Shown: positions 11,444 to 34,100 of the stretch, in pieces
Layout of the letters: each line of letters begins with the position of its first letter
How positions within the stretch are numbered: position 1 is the first letter of the stretch
Source of the DNA: Haematococcus lacustris
Taxonomy: Eukaryota; Chlorophyta; Chlorophyceae; Chlamydomonadales; Haematococcaceae
Assembly: GCA_030144725.1 (NCBI GenBank)
Contig: JASKMD010000024.1
Coordinates: 6,237,897 to 6,301,896 of the forward strand
Reading direction: 5' to 3'
Length of the DNA: 64,000 nucleotides
The notes under the pieces: model-generated
What the model saw: the letters and a program-made list of their open reading frames with translations, nothing else
Told to the model about the DNA's origin: nothing
Databases searched by the model: none
Made by a program: the position numbers and the translations under genes

Positions 11444-13308
11444 CTAAGTGGACAGGGTGCCACAGGGGCCAGGGTGCACCTCACTGCGCTGCTGGCTGCT
11501 GCCTGCCGGCAGCTGGCCCAGCACTTGGTACCCGGTCTGCAGAGCGTCCATGCGAGCCATGGCACCTTCCATGTCAGCAGCCCTGGAGACAGCAGGGAGC
11601 AGCAGGGGGGAGAGCATGCCCGTGATGTCCTCACAGGGAGCAAGTGCTGTGGTAATGATGGTGATGGTGATGCATGAGGTGCCCTAATCAACCCTACCCT
11701 AACAGGGCCTTTCAGCCAGCAGCTGACACTGACCAGGTGATGAGGTTAGAGGGCGCAAGCTCCTCAGCATCCAGGGCCCTGCACAACAGGTGGAGTGGTG
11801 GATCCAGATCAGGCAACACCGCAGCTGTTGCAGGACCCCCAGTCTGACGCCAAGAGCTAGCATGCTGCTGCTGCTGCTGCTGCTGGTCTCAGTGCCACTG
11901 ATGGTGATGGTGGTGGTGGTGGTGATGGTGGTGGTGGTGATGCCCTGTGTGTGTGTGTGGTGGTGGCGGTGGTGGTGGTGCAGTGACGGCCTCAAGATGC
12001 AGCTCACCGCAACTCCGCCTCCAGCCGCAGCAACAGCGCGCTACACCCTGCACCCCCCTCGCCCCCCAACAGGGCCAAGTTTGCTGCCTTGGGCCCAGCT
12101 GCCCCACCCCCCACGCCCAGGCACGCACCCCCACCATCCACCCAGCCGCCCCTGTCCGGAGCGCTCCCGCCCTCACCCTCCTGCCCCGCACTGGCTGGCT
12201 GGGTGGCAGCTGGGTCAGGGGTTGGGCAAGCAAGGGGGCAAGCTGGCCGCCGCACCGTGCTACCACTGCCCCTGCGACCGAGTTGACGTGCTGCCCCAGC
12301 CCCTGACCCTGCCGCTGCAGCACTGGCCAGCCCTCCGGCTTGGGGTGTGGGCGGGGGCGGGGCGCTGCTGCCAGAGCGAGTGGTCACCGCCCCTGCACTG
12401 GCCTGGGCGGTCAGTGGGAGCCCGTTTGAGTAGAGGCTGCCCCGCACCCTGCTACTGGGGGAACCGCGAGCAGCAGCAGCAGCAGCAGCAGCACCACCAC
12501 TACCACCAGCACCACCGTTGCTGCTGCTGCTGCTGTTTATGCAGGTGGGAGGCACCCCATTGCTGTTGCTGCTGCTACTGCTGCACGGTCGCGACATGTT
12601 GCCACTGCCACCGCTGTTGGGGCGGGAAGCAGTTGCCCCACCACCACTGCTGCTGCTGCTGCTGCTGCTCCCGCCGCGCATGAGGGCCATGGGGCCCTCC
12701 AGCAGCAGGTCAGGGGTCCCTAACCCCACCTGCTCAGGGGGGTGCCAATGCTGGCGTGCCTGACCAAGCAAGGCCAGCTCAGAGTCTTGCAGCAGTCCGC
12801 CAGGCGCCAGAGTGTGACTCACACCAGGCAGAGCAGCTGGGTGAAGCTGAGCAGCCTGACCCTGACCCTGACCCAGGTGCACTACCCCCCGGCTGCCTGC
12901 TGGTGGACTGCACTGCCGGGGCGTGCGCGGGAGGGGCGGCGTGGGAGGGAGGGAGCGCCCCTGGGCAGCCGGAGGGCAGGGGGGCCTGGGAGCAGTGTCT
13001 GGTGGTCGGCAGTGCCCGGTGTGTGGGGGTGTTTGTGTGGCAGCCCCTGCTGCTGTAGGGTGTGGGGCGCTGGGGTCATGGGGATGGGTGGGAGACTGGG
13101 GGTTCTGCTGCTGGCCCTGGCCCTGCCCCTGCAGCTGTGCTCTAGCACTGCCACCAGGGGCACTAGCGCCTGGCCAGGTTTGGTCAGGGCCCTGCTCCTC
13201 CTCGCCGTCCCCATCGCTGCCCAGCCCTTGTGCCAGATATAGCTCGCCTGGGCAGGTGCAGGGCATGGGGGCGTAGGCTTCCTCCAGGCGCTGCTTGTTC
13301 AGGGCCAT
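11444..13308 (-). CDS. Unrecognised low-complexity protein with a conserved helical tail
   Basis: A long exon (12008 to at least 13308) joins in phase to 11734-11778 and 11480-11582, the last reading on to a stop at 11444-11446. I start at the ATG of MALNKQRLEEAYAPMPCTC; an acceptor-like CAG 8 bp upstream means earlier exons are possible. Most of the large exon is Gly, Ser, Ala and Gln/Pro rich, partly from GCT and AGC repeats, and is probably disordered. The ends look selected: KQRLEEAYAPMPC at the start, and LRLEAELRALDAEELAPSNL followed by WAADMEGAMARMDALQTGYQ at the end, predicted helix or coiled coil. I do not recognise the family. The spliced reading across three exons is the main support. 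Confidence 0.5.
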
Positions 13309-13533
13309 GGCGTCTGCCTGCCATGACACGCACAACAGGGGCAGACCAAGCCATCTGCCTGCCATGACACACACAACAGGGGCAGGCCAGGCAGTGCTGC
13401 TGGCTGGCGTCATGCAGGGCCAGTTTTGGAGGTGAGGCAAGCAGCAGGCAGCAGGCCAGTGCAAGTCAGTGTACCTGGTCCCTGGTCAACTGCCATAGCT
13501 GAAGTCTGTGGTGCGCTGGCTCGGTGCTGCCAG

Positions 13534-13640
13534 TCTCAGTCATCAAGGGTGCGACTGAGGACCCTTGATTGCAGCTGAATGAGATCACCCACAGTCTGTG
13601 TTGAATGAGTTATGTCAGCCTGTGATGTCAGTCCCTTACA
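13534..13640. repeat. Dispersed repeat, copy 1
   Basis: TCATCAAGGGTGCGACTGAGGA, then ACCCACAGT and GAGTTATGT, recur in the same order and spacing at 49218-49330. No terminal repeats found. Confidence 0.45.
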
Positions 13641-14585
13641 GAGCCGCTCTCGCTTGCGGGTCTACCCTGACTGCTGAGGGGTGGGCTAGTAGTTTGCCGG
13701 TTGCCAGCCTGGTATGGCTGCCAGGCACTGGAGGCTCTGGCTATTCATGCCTTGCAGCAGGCCTAGCTGCTGCGGTGCAGGAGGGGGCCGCCCTGGGGTG
13801 GCAGAGGGGTGATGGCAAGGTCAAGGCCCTGGGTGCTGCCTTGAGCTGGTCTTAAAGGTGCTGGGATTTCATTCCATTGGAGGTTGGGCGGCAGGGCAGG
13901 GCATGGACTCACCAGCTCACGCTCCCTCCTGGCATTCCTGCATGGCCACACGCCGCATGCAAGCGTTGCCTGGCGATGCAACAGCCAATGCCGCACAGTG
14001 TGATGCATGCACCTCCCGCAAGCTGGCTAATGTGATAATCTGGGCTGCAGGTGTTAATGCTGGTCAACACGGGGCAGGGCTCACCAGTGCCGTAACCCAG
14101 ACAGCACCCCATCCATCTCTGCCAAGGTGTTGCTGGCCCCCATGGTGCTGAGCATGCCGCCACCCTTGTCTACTCTCACCCCCAGTGGAGTGATTGCTCC
14201 GGGCCTGCAGTTGCTTGCACACAACACCATGCGTGTCATGGGCATGCTGCAGTGGAATAAACTACAGTGGTGGCTATCAGGTGTGACAGGCAAAAGCCAG
14301 CGAGTAAGTGAGCTCATGGTAGGGCTGCCATCGCAGTCATGCTACCTGTTGTATTCCTGCTGTATTCCTGCATGGTCACGTGTTCCAGCTGCTTGTCTCA
14401 TGCATGCTTTAGTCCAAGCATGCCATGCAGCTGTTCAATTCTCTAGCCTCTTGCAATGCTTGGCAGATGCGCCTGGTGGCTGGATAGGCAGATTTGGGCC
14501 TAGTGAACATACGGTGACCCAACGAATCGGCAACCCAACAATACGCCTACACAGACCTATCCTAGACCTATCCTAGACCTATCCG
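13641..14585. other. Intergenic stretch, no gene recognised
   Basis: Unique-looking sequence with no reading frame that has both splice sites and protein-like composition. A tandem CTATCCTAGAC-type repeat occurs near 14560-14583. Confidence 0.3.
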
Positions 14586-14610
14586 GGTGTGCTTCATAGT
14601 AAACACTAAC

Positions 14611-14780
14611 TTTGGCTGAGCTGTGGCGTCAGGCTCCGCTTCAATGTCCGCATCGTCGAGCACCAACTGTCGCACAAGCTCGTTGAGCCTTCCCGACTCC
14701 TCATCCTCTACCATCAGTGTTGGGTTGGCGAAGGGCGCGGGGCAACCATGCCAGAGCCCTTTTCTATACCAAAGCCAGAG
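14611..14780 (-). CDS. Isolated exon-like segment, acidic
   Basis: Between an acceptor (GAGCAG) and a GTTAGT donor the minus strand reads openly and contains NPTLMVEDEESGRLNELVRQ followed by LVLDDADIEAEPD, a composition unlike the surrounding repeats. No partner exons could be found on either side, so it may be a relic or part of a gene I have missed. No family recognised. Confidence 0.3.
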
Positions 14781-15286
14781 CTGCTCATGATTCGACGTGC
14801 TTCACTACACGGTTAGCTCCCATAGCACTGTAGGCCTTGGATTGGAGCACGTAGCTTCGTATCTGTGGCAAACCAGGGACACCCGACTACGAGCATACTG
14901 CCATGCATTATCATCATCACCATCGTCATCACCACCGCCATCACCAAGATAGTAGTAGGCATCAACCTTGTTAACCAAGACTTGCAATGGGCACTTAAGA
15001 AATTGCATGTTTATCTCCAGGTTACCCCCTGTGCCATTAGTCAAGTCGCCCCAGTTGGCATGTTTCCGTTGCATGCATGCCACAGCAAGCTCCCATCAAC
15101 AGTTCAAGAGGTTGGATGGCGGTTGGGGTGCATCGTCAGCACCAAACTAGTAGCCTGGCCCCTTAGCACATGATCGGTGGCTTGCATGATCGGTGGCTTG
15201 CATTATCTCAAGATATCGCTGCTCGTCTTGGCTAACGGCTCGACGATCAATGAAGCAATCGATATGAGCATGCTTGCTCTGCGGCT

Positions 15287-26877
<11,591 letters not shown>

Positions 26878-27350
26878 CAGTTCCCGGCAGCTGCGAACCA
26901 AAAAACGGTGGTAAAACTGGGTGCAAGGGCCTGAGGACGGCGAGCGAGTTGAGGGGCAGCGGCAGCCAATGAGGCAGCAAGACAGAGCTGCGGGTAGGCA
27001 TTCGACTCCTGCGCAGACACCTCACCATGCCAGAGCAACATAGCACCCATTGATGTACCACTACCGCAACCCACCTCACTCACACTCCACCCTGATGCCC
27101 CTGCTGGCAAGCCTTGTCACCTGACCTATCACCTCTCTCCTGCCTTTGCACCAGGACAGCATACACCAGATCCCTGCCGCCCCTCTACCCTCCGCCACAC
27201 CCTTGTACGACCCTTTTCATCACCTGCCTTCATCATCCCTTTATTCTGCGTCCCTGCCTTGGACCCCAGCTTCCTCTAGCTTCCTATGGCTTCCTCTAGC
27301 TTACTAGCTTCCCCTAGCTTCCCAAAGCCACAAAGCATTTTAGCTGTCAG
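26878..27350. other. Gap between two head-to-tail minus-strand genes
   Basis: Should contain the promoter and 5' untranslated region of the 15287-26877 gene and the 3' end of the armadillo-like gene. An in-phase splice from the upstream gene's last exon (donor after 27354) to an acceptor at 26892 is possible but gives an overlapping frame ending at a TGA near 26787, so I prefer two separate genes. Tandem AGCTTCC-type units occur near 27270-27320. Confidence 0.35.
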
Positions 27351-30300
27351 TCACACCTTGAGTGTGGGCAATGCCGGCATGACGACTACTTGGCGCCCAG
27401 CTGCCTGCTCCGACCCAGCTTGTGATTGAGTGTCAGTACCCTCCTCCCATGCCCCTGCCAAGCTGACTGCCCGGCTGCCCGCCGTGCTGAGCCCGCCTCC
27501 CTCCCCGCCTCCATGAGCTCCTCGGCGCTTGGGTGATGCTGGCAGGGCCGTGACATCCAGGGTGAGCTGCTTGTAGGGGCTGTTGCTGGCGGGCCAGGGG
27601 CTGGGGTCAACAGGGAGCGTGGGGAAGGGCTGAAAGGGGGAGGAAGGGCTGGGTGAGGGTGGGGGGCGCTGGGAAGGTGGTGTGCGGAGTCCAGGGGTAG
27701 AAGCGGGAGGGCGGCCAGGGAGGGTGGGGTGGGGGCTGTGTGCAGGGTGGCAAGGGAACGCAGTGAGGTGGATGTGAAAGGGCGCGGGATGGGATGGCTG
27801 GCACAGTCAAGAAATGGTGCAAGGTTGCACTATACTAATTGCTCAGGTGCGATGCAGGGTCAGGGTCAGGGTCAGGGTCGGGGTCGGGGTCAGGGTCAGG
27901 GTCAGGGTCAGGGTCAGGGTCAGGGTCAGGGTCAGGGTCAGGGTCAGGGTCAGGGTCAGGGTCAGGGTCAGGGTCAGGGTCAGGGTCAGGGTCAGGGTCT
28001 CACCTGGAGCTGTGCGCCCCCCAGCTGACCGTACTTTGCGCGTCAAAGGCGCATGGGCTTGCCAGGCCCCCTTGCCCCTGCCCCCATCCTCCCCCCAGCC
28101 CCTCCCCCTCAGCCCCCTGGGCCTGGCCCAAGGGGTCCCACAGGGGCTGGGCCAGCATGGCCGACAGGAGGTCCACCTGGGAAGGAGACAGGGGTGGCTG
28201 CCGGTAACCCCCTGCTGGGCGCCGCGCCCCTCCCTCTGCTTCTGTGCCTGGGCCTGCGGTGTTGGCGGCTGGGCTGCTGGGTGGCTGGCAGTCAGGGCTT
28301 GGCTGCGGGCGGGCAGCCGCATATGCGTGGTTGTCCAGCACGTCCAAGGCAGCGGCCCGCGCTTTGACCTGCAGGCCCAGTGCAGCTCAGGGGTCAGAGC
28401 ACTGTGGGCCAGTGGAGGTGGCAGCCATGCACCTGCCATCATGGCTGCCATCTGCCTGATGCCCAGGGCCTACGGAGCCTGCAACTGCGACACTCCCACT
28501 GCCTGCCGCTGCCCAAGGCCAGTGAGGCTTCTCCAGCCCTCTCCCCAAGGGCCTCAGGTCCAGCTGGGGGCCGCTGGGGTCCAGCGGTTCGAAAGCTGTG
28601 TGGGGGATCTGGTGATGCTAGAGGAAGCTGAAGGAAGCTGAAGGAAGCTGAAGGAAGCTGGAGGAAGCTAGAGGCAGCTGCTAGAAGTGCTGCTCCACAC
28701 AGACAAAACACCACCACAAGTGAGAGGACCTAGCTCTGCCTTTACGTCAATACTTGTTGCCCGCTGTATTAATGAGGGAGTTGTTGCCAGCCAAGCGCAG
28801 CAAGCGCACCAAGGCTGAGCCAGAGGCAGCTGAGCCCACCCAGCCCACCAAGGGCAAAGGCAAGGGCAAGGGCAAGGCTGCCAAAGCCAAGCCAGCACCA
28901 CAGCCAGGCAGGTGGGTAGACCGGGACTGCAATGCAGCGCTGAACATGCAGCGTATTGGGGAGAGCAAGTGGCGCCCGCTGGAGCTGTGCTGGTGGCCAG
29001 AGCAGGGGAAGCTGCCAGCCAAGGGCAAGGAGTACCCTGGCCTGGGCTACAAGCGGCTGCGAGACAAGCCACCCAAGGCCCAGCAGCAGCAGCAGCAGCC
29101 TGCTGTGGCACAGTAGTATGTGCCCCCCCCTTCTTGAGCTGACAACAGCTTACAATTAGTGCATGTATTGTCATGCCAAACCTATGCATTGCCCTGTTAA
29201 AGGGGTCAGGCAATGCTTTAGGTGGTAGGCGACCGTGACCATGTGTATGCCATGTCTATGCCATGAGCATGCCATGTGCATGGGAACTCCACACAGACAA
29301 AAACACCGTTTTGTAGTGGTCCACAATTAGTGTTCGACTGCAATGAAGGCTCAAGGTTGAGGGCCAAGGTGCTGGAAGAGCTGCTACCCTAAATGCTGTT
29401 AACTGTTACCCCCAGCCCCAGGTCAGACCTGCAGCTCCAGCTGCTGCATCGCCATGCGGTTGTCAGGGTGGCGGGACAGGTTCCATAGCGCTCCGCCGCA
29501 GCAGTACACCACCTGACGCCACCACCAGCACTGAGAGCTGGTGGACCCCTCCCCCTGCAGGCCGAGGGAGCGGCAGCACAGCCCGCCAGTAAGACTCAGG
29601 CACAGCCAAGAGTCTGGTCAAATAGGGCCCTGGCATGGGCTGGTGGGCCAGGCAGGAGCACAGACATCAGGACCGCAGGACAAGGGGACTTGACCAGACA
29701 GTGGCTTGGCCAGACAGTGGCTTGGCCAGACAGTGGCTTGGCCAGACAGTGGCTTGGCCAAACAGGTGACGGGCACCACAAGGGTGGGTGTGATGAGCTA
29801 TGCGGTATGCGGAGAGTCTGTCAGGGCAGACAGTTGGCCAGACAGATGGCAGACATTCCACGGGCGGGTGCGCTGGGCACTGCAAGGCTTTGATAGGAGT
29901 AGCTTGGCCACTACGACGGGTGGCGGGCACTACTACAAGGGTGGGTGTGATGGGCTATGCGGACAGGATGCGGTCAGGGCACTGTGGGCGCCACCAGCAT
30001 CGGTGCATGCACGGTCTGGGCCTGGGCCTGCTGCTGCTGCTGCTGCTGCTGGCCTGGCCCCAGCTTCCTCCAGGTCGCAAGCCAACGTGCATCACCTCGA
30101 CCAATGGAAGACCCTGCGCCTCAGTGGCCGTCTTGCCGGCGTTGTAGGCTGTGGTGGCATAGCCCAGCAGGCCTGAGTGCCTGCTCTGAGTGTGCAGCAG
30201 CAGGTGCAGGCTGGAGGACGCCATGGCCACCTGCAATGCCAAGGGCGTGGGGCACAAGGCATGCAGCCAGGCGGGCAGGTGAGCGCAAGACCTGGGCGGA

Positions 30301-31137
30301 GGGGCTCAAGCCATTGTCAGGAAGCGGCATTGACAGCCAGTGGCACGAGGGTGGCGGCATGCAGTGCGTAGGGCAGGCAGGCTAGACGAGACGACACTGT
30401 GGCCACAGCCAGCAGTACACCACCGCCGCCGCCGCCGCTGTTGCCTCTGTCGCTGCCATTGTTGTTTCACTGTCAACGCCGCCGCTCTTGCTGCTGCGGC
30501 GAATCACCTTGGCCCCTAGGGCCCTGGGCCAAGCACCTGTGGCGCACCTGTGGGGCACTTGGCCCCTGCACTGCGGGTGCCTGGCCCCTCACCATGACGG
30601 GGATGTAGGAGGAGAGGTTGAGCAGCGCGTTGCAGACAGCGGCCAGCACCCTGAGCTGGGTGAGGGCGTTACCCGCCACCAGGAGCAGCGCAGGCAGGCC
30701 CGCCTCCTCCACCAGCATCTGCTTGGCCAGGTCGCCGCGGCAAAGCAGGGCTGGCAGCGCAGGGCAGCGGGGCACACAGTGGCGGGCAGGAGGTGAAGGG
30801 AAAGGTTGAGTCAGTGAACAGGACGGTGGAGAGTGGGCTGTCCTCGCTGGATGTGCGCTGAATCTCACTCCTGATGTACACATCTCACTCCTGCACATCA
30901 GGCTGCTGCCCCTGGCGTTTCTGACCTGCAGCGTGCCGTGCACCCACAAACTGCTGGTCGGAGTTGCCACTCTTCAGCAGCTGCACCTGCATGCGGGCCT
31001 GCAGGCAAGACCAGGGCCAGGGGCATGGCTGCCCAGTGCTCCACAGCCCAGTGCTTGGACCAGGTGCCAAGTTGATCAGCCTAGCTGCCAAGGTGCTTCA
31101 CAGCAGCAGCAGCAGCAGCAGCAGCAGCGGGGGCGGC

Positions 31138-31187
<50 letters not shown>

Positions 31188-34100
31188 TAAACAACAGCAG
31201 AAACAGCATAGTTCACACTGGGCCTCAGCCTGGTTCTCATCAAACTCACAGCAGGTTACACCCAGTCTTCACATGCAAGCTGACCTGCGCTCTCAGGTGC
31301 AGTTGCACCAGTGGCTGGCTGCCTGGCGCTGGCCCCTGCTCTCCCGCCTCCTCGGGCAGCAGGCAGCCCCACCAGCAGGGGTCCAGGCCCTCCTGGGTCT
31401 CTATGACGTACAACCTGCACACATGCGAGAAGGCTCTGCCGGTGGTTGTATGAGACATGGCAAAGATGTTTGCGCTACAGCTAGCCGATAGACTCACGCA
31501 CCACAGGGCGGCTGCGGCGGCTTGAGTTCGAGTGTCGTAGCTGGGGTCGCGCGACACCGCGGCCAGCTGCGCACCGGCACCGGACCGCACCAGCCGGCCG
31601 CGATACTCGGGTACCTGCGGCACGACATATTGATACTGTAACATTTTATGTGAGCGTTGCGAATTACCCGCATACAAGATTGCATGCGTTCTGCCCGGTG
31701 TGACATTTGGATGCGCCGTCCGTCTGTCCGGCACATCTTCCTCACCTCGGCCACAAGCCGCAGCATAAGCAGCGCAGGAAGCTTGACATGGGCGAACAGG
31801 ATGCCCTGGCGTGTGCGCATGTCTACGATCTGCGAGACGACGAGCAGAGAGGCCGGATTGACCCGGATGCGGCCCGCCCGGAGGACGCGGATCCCACCCC
31901 GTGCTGCACATGTCGCCCCCCCGCTCCACGATTGTCCATTACCCACTGTCGCACTCAACTTTAACACTGTGTCATGGGATGACGGACAATCATGTCGACT
32001 GAGCGAGTTACTGCAAGGTGCAATGCTCTTGCATCTCACTTATGTCCATACGCATTGGTCCAGCACAGCCCATGAACCCATCCCCTGGCCCAGCCTGACT
32101 CCAGACCTGTCCCGACTCCTTCCTGTGGCAGGTAATACAGCAGGCCGGCCGGCACGTGAGCCCAGACTTCACCTGAACCATCAAAGCCAGGGGGTCCACC
32201 GCACTGGAAGTGTCGCTGTCCAGGGCCTTGCTCAGGGGTGAGGCTGCGGGCAGTGCACACCACTCAGGGGTGTCACATCATGCGAAAGAGCACCCGCCCT
32301 CCACCATTTCTCCTGGTCAGGCACTGACGCCTTCTTTTCAGAACCCACACTGCCTGCGAGGATGTTGGTGCCTCCTCTTATGCTCTTTTGTCTTGCCACA
32401 TGCACCCACAGTGTCCCCATGTCCCCATGCACCCACCCCATGCACCCATGCACCCGCCCCATGCACCCACAGTGTCCCCATGCACCCATGCACCCGCCCC
32501 ATGCACCCACAGTGTCCCCATGCACCCATGCACCCGCCCCATGCACCCACAGTGGTACCATGCACCCATGCACCCACCCCATGCACCCACAGTGGTACCA
32601 TGCACCCATGCACCCGCCCCATGCACCCACAGTGTCCCCATGCACCCATGCACCCACCCCATGCACCCACAGTGCCAACCCACTTCGTTTCCTAGCCTGG
32701 GGAGTTCCCTCTGGCTGTGGAGGCCTGCCAGCAGTAGGCCGGGCAGCACCCCAGCCAAAGCCTGACCACTTAGCGGCTGCCAGGAGTTCCTCAGCAGAGC
32801 GTGCCTGTCACAATGCCAGCGACACAGTGGTCAGTCGAGGGGGGGGGGAGGGGGGAAAGGGGGAGAGGGAGAGGGGCGGGGGCGTGGAAGAGGGTTGGGG
32901 CGGGGATGGGGGCGGGGGCGGGGGCACGACAGGACACGCAGGACAGGGCCAAGCGACCAGCCCGGCAATTGACCACACAGCTGTAAGGGTAAGGGGTGTG
33001 TGTGTGTGTGTGTGTGTAAGGGTAAGGGTGTATGGAGTGTAAGGGTATGGGGTGTATGGAGCCACCTGCTCAGTCCCTCTGGGGTCATCTCCTCGCACGA
33101 CCTCCATGGAGTACCTGTAACGTTGATGAGGCGGCAGTGGGGCAACAGGGGTGTGTACAAACAAGCGCGGAGGAACAGAGGCAGAGGCAGGGGCAGGGGC
33201 TTTGGGGTGCAGGGCGTCAGGGCAGGGGTCACGCACCCAAACGTCTTGCGCATGTCCTGGGCAACCTCGTGCACTGTGCTGGGCTTCCAGCAGGCCGCAA
33301 AGCGCTGCAGGTTGGAGTGCTCAGCCCCCGGTGCTGCCCGGCCCTCCACAGGGGGTGCGGCCTGCAGCAACAAGCCCCGGCCGCGTCTGCTCAGCACTCG
33401 GCTGGCGGTCGGTCAACAGCCAAGAAGGTGCTCCAAGGGTTGCTGAAGGGGGAGGGGGAACACTGACCGGGGAGGGAGAACACTGACCCGGAGGGGGAGG
33501 GGAGGGGGAGGGGGAGGGGGAGGGGGAGGGGGAGGGGGAGGGGGAGGGGGAGGGGGAGGGGGAGGGGGAGGGGGAGGGGGAGGGGGGAGGGGGAGGGGGA
33601 GGGGGAGGGGAGGGGGAGGGGGGGAGGGGGAGGGGGAGGGGGAGGGGAGGGGGAGGGGGAGGGGGAGGGGGGAGGGGGAGGGGGAGAGGGGGAGGGGGAG
33701 GGGGAGGGGGAGGGGGAGGGGGAGGGGGAGGGGGAGGGGGAGGGGGAGGGGGAGGGGGAGGGGGAGGGGGAGGGGGAGGGGGAGGGGGAGGGGGAGGGGG
33801 AGGGGGAGGGGGAGGGGGGGGAGGGGGAGGGGGAGGGGGAGGGGGAGGGGGAGGGGGAGGGGGAGGGGGAGGGGGAGGGGGAGGGGGAGGGGGAGGGGGA
33901 GGGGGAGGGGCAAACACTGGGGCGCGTAGGCCTGTCTGCTACAGCCCGTGACAAGTGGCAGCCTGTTAGCGAACAAAGGATACAGTGGATGCGCCGTTTG
34001 GGTGCATGTGCTGCCACCACCCTCTGCTGCCACCCTCTGCTGCCACCAACCCAAACATAGCCAGACTTCAAACACATCTCGACAAAAGTTACACCGGACA

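Noticed and set aside
27853..28000. Interstitial telomere (TCAGGG repeats)
   Set aside because: Hexamer differs from TTTTAGGG and TTAGGG telomeres of green algae, and several unrelated hexamer arrays occur nearby.
32362..33042. Plus-strand Cys/His-like repeat ORF (CTHAP motif)
   Set aside because: Product of the 40-bp minisatellite inside an intron of the armadillo-like gene.
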